From: a bacterium
GTDB taxonomy: Bacteria > Pseudomonadota > Alphaproteobacteria > Rhizobiales > Xanthobacteraceae
Reading direction: 5' to 3'
Assembly: GCA_029946075.1 (NCBI GenBank)
Contig: JAQSDT010000755.1
Coordinates: forward strand, 1-11,994
DNA: 11,994 bases
Program-made: the position numbers and the translations under genes
Notes under the pieces: generated by a model
What the model saw: only the letters and a program-made list of their open reading frames with translations
The model's database searches: none
What the model was told of the DNA's origin: nothing
Shown here: piece by piece, positions 5,405-11,994 of the stretch
How positions within the stretch are numbered: position 1 is the first letter of the stretch
How the letters are laid out: the number at the start of each line of letters is the position of its first letter

Positions 5405-7834
5405 ATGATGAACCTCTCAGAATACAGGCGTTCGACCACGCAGCTTACGGATTTCCTGCCCTGGGCCGCTTTGGTCGATGAGGGCATCGTCGGCTCGTTT
5501 CAGCGCACTGCGAAGTTTCGGGGGCCGGACCTGGATTCCGCCGCGCCGGCCGAACTGGTCGGCGTCGCCGGGCGATTAAACAACGCGCTGCGTCGGCTCG
5601 GTTCGGGTTGGGCTGTCTTCGTGGAGGCGCAGCGTCATCCCGCAAGCAAATATCCCGAAGGCCATTTCCCGGATGTGGCGTCAGCCTTGGTGGATGTTGA
5701 GCGCCGCGCCGAATTCGAGCAGGAGGGGTCGCACTACGAATCGAGTTATTTCCTCACCTTTCTCTATTTGCCCCCGCCAGAAGACCCCGCGCGCGCCGAA
5801 CGATTCCTCTACGAGGGGCGCGATCGCAGCGAAGACGCGGATGCTCACGAAGTACAACGTGGATTTGTCGACCGGACCGAGCGTGTGCTTGGGCTCGTCG
5901 AGGGCTTTATGCCCGAGATCGGATGGCTCGATGACGAGGAAACGCTGACCTATCTACATTCGACCGTCTCGACCAAGCGGCAGCGCGTTCGCGTGCCGGA
6001 AATTCCGATGTATCTCGACGCGGTGCTGGCCGACCAGCCCCTGATCGGCGGCCTCGAGCCGATGCTTGGGAATTCGCATCTGCGGGTGCTGACGATAGTC
6101 GGATTCCCGACCGCCACGACCCCTGGGATTCTGGACGAGCTCAACCGGCTCGCCTTTGCCTATCGCTGGTCAACACGCGCGATCATGCTCGACAAAACTG
6201 ATGCGACCAGGTTGCTCACGAAAATTCGTCGGCAATGGTTTGCCAAGCGCAAATCGATTGCCGCGATCCTGAAGGAGGTGATGACCAACGAGGCGTCTAC
6301 CTTGCTCGACACCGACGCCTATAACAAGGCCATGGATGCCGACGCCGCGCTGCAGGAACTCGGATCCGACGCGATTGGACAGGCGTTCGTCACCGCCACG
6401 GTAACGGTGTGGGACGACGACCCCCGTGTCGCCGACGAAAAGCTGCGGTTGGTCGAGAAAGTGATCCAGGGCCGTGACTTCACCTGCATGACCGAGAGCG
6501 TCAACGCAGTGGAAGCCTGGCTGGGGTCGCTGCCGGGCCACGCCTACGCCAACGTCCGCCAGCCGCCGATCTCGACACTGAATCTCGCCCACATGATCCC
6601 TCTGTCAGCGGTCTGGGCAGGCCCGGAGCGAGACGAGCATTTTGGCGCGCCAGCATTGTTTTTCGCGCGAACCGAGGGGGCGACCCCGTTTCGCTTTTCG
6701 CTGCATGTCGGCGATGTCGGCCATACGCTGGTCGTGGGTCCGACCGGCGCCGGCAAATCGGTGCTTTTGGCGCTGATGGCGCTGCAGTTTCGCCGCTATC
6801 CTGACGCACAAGTCTTCGCCTTCGACTTTGGGGGCTCGATCCGCGCGGCCGCGCTCGCCATGGGTGGCGACTGGCATGATCTCGGCGGCGCGCTGTCGGA
6901 CGATGCCAGCGAACCGGTTGCGCTTCAGCCCCTGGCCCTGATCGACGATGCCGCGGAACGCGGCTGGGCGGCGGAGTGGATAGCAAACATTCTCGCGCGT
7001 GAGACAATCGTCGTCACGCCGGACGCCAAAGACCACCTCTGGTCGGCGCTAACGTCGCTCGCCTCCGCACCGGTGTCCGAGCGGACGCTGACCGGTCTGT
7101 CGGTGCTATTGCAATCGCAGACGCTCAAGCGTGCGCTGCAACCCTATTGCCTCGGCGGACCCTATGGCCGGTTGCTCGATGCCGAGGCCGAGCGGTTGGG
7201 AGAGGCCGAAGTCCAGGCCTTTGAAACCGAAGGCCTGATCGGGACGAGTGCGGCGCCCGCGGTGCTCGCCTATCTCTTTCATCGCATCGAAGGGCGGCTC
7301 GACGGGCGGCCGACCTTGCTGATTGTTGACGAAGGCTGGCTCGCGCTCGACGACGAAGGGTTTGCCGGACAGCTCCGTGAATGGTTGAAAACGCTGCGCA
7401 AGAAGAACGCGTCGGTGATCTTCGCCACCCAATCGCTTTCGGACATCGACGGCTCCGCAATCGCACCCGCGATCATCGAGAGTTGCCCGACGCGGCTGTT
7501 CCTACCGAATGAGCGTGCCATCGAGCCACAGATCACGGCGATCTACCGTCGCTTCGGTCTCAACGACCGCCAGATCGAGATCCTCGCACGTGCAACACCC
7601 AAGCGCGACTACCACTGCCAGTCGCGGCGGGGCAATCGCCTGTTCGAACTTGGGCTCGGCGACATCGCGCTCGCGTTCACGGCTGTCTCGGCCAAGTCCG
7701 ATCAGGCCGCGATCGGGAAGATCGTCGCCGAGCACGGACGCGACGGCTTCGTCGCCGCCTGGCTCGTCCACCGGGGTGTCGGATGGGCGGCAGATCTCAT
7801 TCCCAATCTCTCCACCGAGAGGCCATCAACATGA
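5405..7834 (+). CDS. trbE: Conjugal transfer ATPase TrbE (VirB4-like)
   Basis: This 809-residue protein is the large VirB4-family ATPase that powers pilus biogenesis at the inner membrane. The N-terminal half (about 1-430) is the CagE/TrbE/VirB domain. The C-terminal half is a RecA-like ATPase: Walker A is GPTGAGKS at 445-452 (Lys451), Walker B is LLIVDEGW at 638-645 (Asp642, Glu643), followed by the A-T-Q-S-L-S-D motif near 676. Length and motifs are normal. The frame extends upstream to 5222 within trbD, but the ATG at 5405, 4 bases after the trbD stop, gives the family N-terminus (M-M-N-L-S-E-Y-R); the adjacent ATG at 5408 is an equally possible start. The stop overlaps the trbJ start by 4 bases. 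Confidence 0.96.
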   Translation: MMNLSEYRRSTTQLTDFLPWAALVDEGIVGSFQRTAKFRGPDLDSAAPAELVGVAGRLNNALRRLGSGWAVFVEAQRHPASKYPEGHFPDVASALVDVERRAEFEQEGSHYESSYFLTFLYLPPPEDPARAERFLYEGRDRSEDADAHEVQRGFVDRTERVLGLVEGFMPEIGWLDDEETLTYLHSTVSTKRQRVRVPEIPMYLDAVLADQPLIGGLEPMLGNSHLRVLTIVGFPTATTPGILDELNRLAFAYRWSTRAIMLDKTDATRLLTKIRRQWFAKRKSIAAILKEVMTNEASTLLDTDAYNKAMDADAALQELGSDAIGQAFVTATVTVWDDDPRVADEKLRLVEKVIQGRDFTCMTESVNAVEAWLGSLPGHAYANVRQPPISTLNLAHMIPLSAVWAGPERDEHFGAPALFFARTEGATPFRFSLHVGDVGHTLVVGPTGAGKSVLLALMALQFRRYPDAQVFAFDFGGSIRAAALAMGGDWHDLGGALSDDASEPVALQPLALIDDAAERGWAAEWIANILARETIVVTPDAKDHLWSALTSLASAPVSERTLTGLSVLLQSQTLKRALQPYCLGGPYGRLLDAEAERLGEAEVQAFETEGLIGTSAAPAVLAYLFHRIEGRLDGRPTLLIVDEGWLALDDEGFAGQLREWLKTLRKKNASVIFATQSLSDIDGSAIAPAIIESCPTRLFLPNERAIEPQITAIYRRFGLNDRQIEILARATPKRDYHCQSRRGNRLFELGLGDIALAFTAVSAKSDQAAIGKIVAEHGRDGFVAAWLVHRGVGWAADLIPNLSTERPST

Positions 7835-8565
7835 TCCGAATCCGTCAACTCGCGGTGGCGAGCGTGGTCGCGCTCCTAGTCACCTTCCCGGCAGCCCGAT
7901 CCTCAGCGCAGATCGTAGTCTTCGACCCGAACAACTACGCGCAAAATTTGCTCACCGCCGCTCGCGCGCTGCAGCATATCAATAACCAGATCACATCGCT
8001 GCAAAATCAAGCCCAGATGCTGATCAATCAGGCAAGGAATCTCGCTAACTTGCCGTATTCGTCGCTGCAGCAACTGCAGTCCTCGATCCAGCGCACCCAA
8101 CAGCTTCTGACCCAGGCCCAGCGGATCGCTTACGACGTCCAGCAGATAGACCATGCCTTCTCGACCACCTACGCGCCGGCTTCCTCGGGAACATCTAGCC
8201 AGATGTTGATCACAAATGCGCAAGCTCGCTGGCAGATCTCGGTCGCGGCACTTCAGGACGCACTGAGGGTGCAAGCCGGCGTGGTCGGGAACCTTGATAC
8301 CAACCGAACCCAGATGTCGGCGCTGGTGACGTCGAGCCAGTCGGCAACCGGCGCGCTGCAGGCTGCGCAGGCGGGTAACCAACTGGTTGCACTGCAGGCA
8401 CAGCAGCTCGCTGATCTGACCGCGACCGTCGCGGCCCAGGGGCGGGCGCAGAGTCTGGAAGCCGCCCAGCGCATTACCGCGCAAAACCAGGGCAGGGAGC
8501 AACTCCGCCGCTTCCTTGCGCCTGGCGTTGGCTACCAACCCACCACCGTTCAGATGTTCCACTAA
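7831..8565 (+). CDS. trbJ: P-type conjugative transfer protein TrbJ (VirB5-like)
   Basis: This is a 244-residue secreted protein. A signal peptide covers residues 1-26, with a likely cut after S-S-A (Ala26). The mature protein begins with the family sequence V-F-D-P-N-N-Y. A long Gln/Ala/Leu-rich helical region (about 38-110) with coiled-coil character follows, and a second helical region lies at about 140-225. TrbJ/VirB5 proteins are periplasmic or pilus-tip components that help pilus assembly and contact with the recipient. The frame is open back to 7783, but the ATG at 7831 is chosen because GAGAGG at 7817-7822 is 8 bases upstream, it overlaps the trbE stop (ATGA), and it puts the signal peptide first. 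The stop shares one base with the next gene. Confidence 0.92.
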   Translation: MIRIRQLAVASVVALLVTFPAARSSAQIVVFDPNNYAQNLLTAARALQHINNQITSLQNQAQMLINQARNLANLPYSSLQQLQSSIQRTQQLLTQAQRIAYDVQQIDHAFSTTYAPASSGTSSQMLITNAQARWQISVAALQDALRVQAGVVGNLDTNRTQMSALVTSSQSATGALQAAQAGNQLVALQAQQLADLTATVAAQGRAQSLEAAQRITAQNQGREQLRRFLAPGVGYQPTTVQMFH

Positions 8566-8936
8566 TGAGCCGGTATCTCACCCCTCGCCATTTTGCGCGG
8601 ATCGCGGCGGTAGGTTTCATCGTCTTGATTGCCGCGTGGGCCGTCATCCGCAGCCAACATGGCGAAGACCCCGGGATCATTGCGCCGCTCGAGCGCGAGG
8701 AGGTGGATTCGCTTGCCTCAGAGCTTGCGCGCTGCCGGACAGTCACATTGGATGCGACTGCATCGCTCCAAAATTGCCGCCGGGTCTGGTCAGAGAATCG
8801 TCGGCAGTTCTTCAGGTCATCCAAAACGACACCGTCACCAGCCGGGCCGATTCCGACCGCAGCCACTGCCTCAGGGAAGATTGAGGATCGGGTCTCGCCG
8901 ATCGAAGCCGACCAGCTGCAGCGCGAGGTCAGATGA
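8565..8936 (+). CDS. trbK: Putative entry-exclusion protein, TrbK-alt family
   Basis: This 123-residue protein has a single N-terminal membrane anchor (about 13-28) and a charged remainder that is probably periplasmic. The segment E-L-A-R-C-R (Cys57), then Cys71 and W-S-E-N-R-R-Q-F-F (75-83), matches what I recall of the alternative TrbK family found between trbJ and trbL in alphaproteobacteria. The C-terminal 40 residues are Pro/Ala/Ser-rich and look variable. The classical TrbK of RP4 is a lipoprotein that blocks entry of the same plasmid. Here there is no lipobox cysteine, so it must be anchored by the hydrophobic helix if it does the same job. Function is inferred from position and family only. 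It overlaps trbJ by 1 base and trbL by 4. Confidence 0.82.
   Translation: MSRYLTPRHFARIAAVGFIVLIAAWAVIRSQHGEDPGIIAPLEREEVDSLASELARCRTVTLDATASLQNCRRVWSENRRQFFRSSKTTPSPAGPIPTAATASGKIEDRVSPIEADQLQREVR
8925..8928 (+). promoter_or_regulatory. Ribosome binding site upstream of two possible trbL starts
   Basis: GAGG lies 4 bases before ATG 8933 and 7 bases before the in-frame ATG 8936. The spacing slightly favours the second, which would shorten TrbL by one residue and turn the 4-base overlap with trbK into a 1-base overlap. Confidence 0.45.
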
Positions 8937-10177
8937 TGGGAGGCACCGGTGTCATCGATCGTTTCCTCGAGGTCTTCACTCGTTATATCGATTCAGGTTT
9001 CGGTCTGCTCAGTGGAGAAGTTGCGTTCCTCGCCACCACGTTGGCGGCCATCGACATCACCCTCGCAGCCATATTCTGGAGTTGGGGCGGGGATGACGAC
9101 ATCATTGCGCGGCTGGTGAAGAAGACCCTGTTCGTTGGTGTGTTCGCTTACCTAATTGGCAACTGGAATAGTCTCGCCCGCATCATCTTCGAGAGCTTTT
9201 CCGGCCTCGGGCTCAAGGCGTCCGGTTCGAGCCTATCCGCTGCTGATTTCCTTAAGCCTGGTCGTGTGGCGCAGGTTGGAATCGATGCTGGACGCCCGAT
9301 CCTGGACTCGATCTCCGGGCTGATGGGCTACATCAGCTTTTTCGAGAACTTCGTGCAGATTGTCGTGCTGCTGTTCGCCTGGATCGTGGTGCTCCTGGCG
9401 TTCTTCATCCTGGCGATCCAGCTCTTCGTCACGCTTATTGAGTTCAAGCTGACAACACTTGCGGGTTTCGTGCTGATTCCCTTCGGCCTGTTCGGCAAGA
9501 CGGCATTTGCCGCCGAACGCGTGCTCGGCAACGTAATCTCGTCAGGCGTCAAGGTGCTGGTACTGGCCGTGATCGTCGGCATCGGTTCGACCTTATTCTC
9601 GCAATTTACCTCGGGCGTCGCCGGCAACCAGCCGACCATCGAAGATGCCATGGCCATGGTACTCGCGGCACTATCGCTGCTTGGTCTTGGTATCTTCGGC
9701 CCCGGCATTGCCAATGGCATCGTTTCCGGAGGTCCGCAGCTCGGTGCGGGTGCGGCTATTGGAACCGGCCTCGCGGCTGGCGGAGTCGTCGCTGCAGGCG
9801 CAGCCGGTGCGACCATGGCCGCGGGCGCCGCAGGCGGAGCACTCGCAGGTGCGGCCCGCGGTGGCGCATCAGTTGCCGCCGGTGCGTCCGCTGCCTATCG
9901 CGCGGGCGGTATTGCCGGCCTCGCGCAGTCCGGAGCCTCAAGTATCGCGGGTTCGCTTCGTCGTACTGCTGGCGCGGCAGCATCGAATGCCGCGGACGTC
10001 GGTCAGAGCGCAGCGGCAACCAATTCGGCATCCGCTAGCGGGCCACCCGCGTGGGCGGCGCGCATGAAGCGCTCGCAGACCGTCAGCCACGGCGCCTCCG
10101 CGGCAACCCATGCTGTTCGCTCCGCCGATCATGGTGGCGGTGGGGCTTCCGTCGATCTTTCCGAAGGTGAACGCTGA
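8933..10177 (+). CDS. trbL: P-type conjugative transfer protein TrbL (VirB6-like)
   Basis: This 414-residue polytopic inner-membrane protein is the VirB6-like part of the channel through which DNA is thought to cross the inner membrane. Hydrophobic segments are visible at about 31-49, 62-78, 139-169, 173-188, 204-222 and 238-262. The central stretch F-K-L-T-T-L-A-G-F-V-L-I-P-F-G (171-185) is typical of TrbL. From about 263 the protein becomes a Gly/Ala-rich, low-complexity tail of some 120 residues, then a short acidic end. Such a tail is common in TrbL. GAGG at 8925-8928 could serve either ATG 8933 or the next codon, ATG 8936. It overlaps trbK by 4 bases and trbF by 1. Confidence 0.94.
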   Translation: MMGGTGVIDRFLEVFTRYIDSGFGLLSGEVAFLATTLAAIDITLAAIFWSWGGDDDIIARLVKKTLFVGVFAYLIGNWNSLARIIFESFSGLGLKASGSSLSAADFLKPGRVAQVGIDAGRPILDSISGLMGYISFFENFVQIVVLLFAWIVVLLAFFILAIQLFVTLIEFKLTTLAGFVLIPFGLFGKTAFAAERVLGNVISSGVKVLVLAVIVGIGSTLFSQFTSGVAGNQPTIEDAMAMVLAALSLLGLGIFGPGIANGIVSGGPQLGAGAAIGTGLAAGGVVAAGAAGATMAAGAAGGALAGAARGGASVAAGASAAYRAGGIAGLAQSGASSIAGSLRRTAGAAASNAADVGQSAAATNSASASGPPAWAARMKRSQTVSHGASAATHAVRSADHGGGGASVDLSEGER

Positions 10178-10856
10178 TGTTTAAAAGATCTTCCGTGCGC
10201 TACGGCCGCACGCCCGAACCAGAAACTCCCTACCAGAAAGCTGCTCAAGTTTGGGACGAGCGCATCGGTTCGGCCAGGGTTCAGGCCAGTAATTGGCGGC
10301 TGATGGCTTTTGGCTGTCTGGTGTTATCCGGCGGTCTCGCTTCTGGCCTTGTTTGGCAGTCGGTGCGCGGCACCGTGACACCGTGGGTGGTGCAGGTTGA
10401 CCATGTCGGTCAGGTTCAGGCTGTGGCACCTGCTGATAGTAGCTATCAGCCGACCGATCCGCAGATTGCATTCCACCTCGCGCGCTTCATAGAGGACGTG
10501 CGTGGACTGCCGACAGACGGCATCGTGCTGCGCCAAGGTTGGCTGCGTGCCTATGATTTCACCACCGATCGCGGCGCAGCGGCGCTCAATGACTACGCGC
10601 GCACCAACGATCCCTTCGCCAATCTCGGTAAGCGTCAGATCTCGATCGAGGTCTCCAGCGTCATCCGGGCTTCGCCGACGTCGTTCCGCATCGCCTGGAT
10701 CCAGCGGGCCTACGAGAACGGCAGCCTGAGCACAACCGAGCGCTGGACCGCAATCCTCACCGTCGCGATCGATATGCCGCGCGATGCCGATCGTCTGCGA
10801 AAGAATCCGCTTGGAGTTTACGTCAACGCCATCAACTGGTCGAAGGAACTGGGGCA

Positions 10857-10860
<4 letters not shown>
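10177..10860 (+). CDS. trbF: Conjugal transfer protein TrbF (VirB8-like)
   Basis: This 227-residue bitopic inner-membrane protein has a short cytoplasmic N-terminus with the P-E-T-P-Y-Q-K-A-A-Q-V-W-D-E-R-I-G motif (about 15-31). One membrane helix lies at about 41-60, and a periplasmic VirB8/TrbF domain makes up the rest, ending N-P-L-G-V-Y-V-N-A-I-N-W-S-K-E-L, a family signature. VirB8-type proteins nucleate channel assembly and contact VirB9- and VirB10-like partners, encoded next as trbG and trbI. The ATG at 10177 shares one base with the trbL stop and has a purine-rich GAAGGTGA upstream. The stop overlaps trbG by 4 bases. Confidence 0.95.
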
Positions 10861-11854
<994 letters not shown>

Positions 11855-11858
<4 letters not shown>

Positions 11859-11994
11859 GCATGGAGCCAGAACCCGACATTCGGCCGCGAAGCGACAATG
11901 AACCGGACCGAGTGGCATCGATGCGTTTGCGCCCGGAACGTCCGCGTGTCACGAGGCTGTCCCGCAAAGTGCTCGCGGGTGGAGCGGCGATCGG
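11855..11994 (+). CDS. trbI: Conjugal transfer protein TrbI (VirB10-like), 3' end beyond the window
   Basis: About 46 codons are visible. The frame starts at GTG 11855, overlapping the trbG stop by 4 bases (GTGA); ATG 11861, two codons later, is the alternative. The visible part is a charged, Pro/Arg-rich cytoplasmic N-terminus (M-E-P-E-P-D-I-R-P-R, then R-L-R-P-E-R-P-R-V-T-R-L-S-R-K-V-L) that runs into a Gly/Ala stretch looking like the beginning of the membrane anchor. This is the layout expected of TrbI/VirB10, the protein that spans inner and outer membranes. Together with its place after trbG in the standard trb order the call is sound, but the diagnostic C-terminal domain lies outside the window. 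Confidence 0.85.

Overview
The window looks like chromosome or large-plasmid DNA of a GC-rich alphaproteobacterium. The order Hyphomicrobiales (Bradyrhizobium/Mesorhizobium/Nitrobacter-like) is most likely. This is inferred from the codon use and from the gene order of the conjugation cluster; there is no rRNA or housekeeping marker to confirm it. All recognised genes lie on the + strand.

Layout: (1) positions 1-1176 hold the 3' part of a major facilitator superfamily transporter whose start lies outside the window. (2) From 1251 to the right edge runs a mating-pair-formation and coupling-protein cluster: traG (VirD4-like coupling ATPase), a small ribbon-helix-helix protein gene, a 140-base non-coding gap, then trbB-trbC-trbD-trbE-trbJ-trbK(alt)-trbL-trbF-trbG-trbI, with trbI cut by the window end. 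This is the P-type trb order found on Ti-type plasmids and on integrative conjugative elements of rhizobia, here without trbH.

How the genes work together: TrbB (VirB11-like) and TrbE (VirB4-like) are the cytoplasmic ATPases. TrbC (VirB2-like pilin) and TrbJ (VirB5-like) supply the pilus. TrbD (VirB3-like), TrbL (VirB6-like) and TrbF (VirB8-like) form the inner-membrane platform. TrbG (VirB9-like) and TrbI (VirB10-like) form the envelope-spanning core. TraG links the relaxase-DNA complex to this channel, and the TrbK-like protein is a presumed entry-exclusion factor. From trbB on, every junction but one overlaps by 1 or 4 bases (trbD-trbE has a 4-base gap), so these genes are almost certainly one translationally coupled operon.

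The only sizeable non-coding DNA is 3697-3836. It holds a perfect 7+7 bp inverted repeat, short direct repeats, a weak promoter-like pair and an IncP nic-like octamer. It is the likely control region of the trb operon and the part of the window most worth testing. I see no relaxase, integrase, replication gene, IS element, tRNA or CRISPR array. I found no clearly new system: the window is a well-formed, recognisable conjugative type IV secretion locus with a few unusual details.
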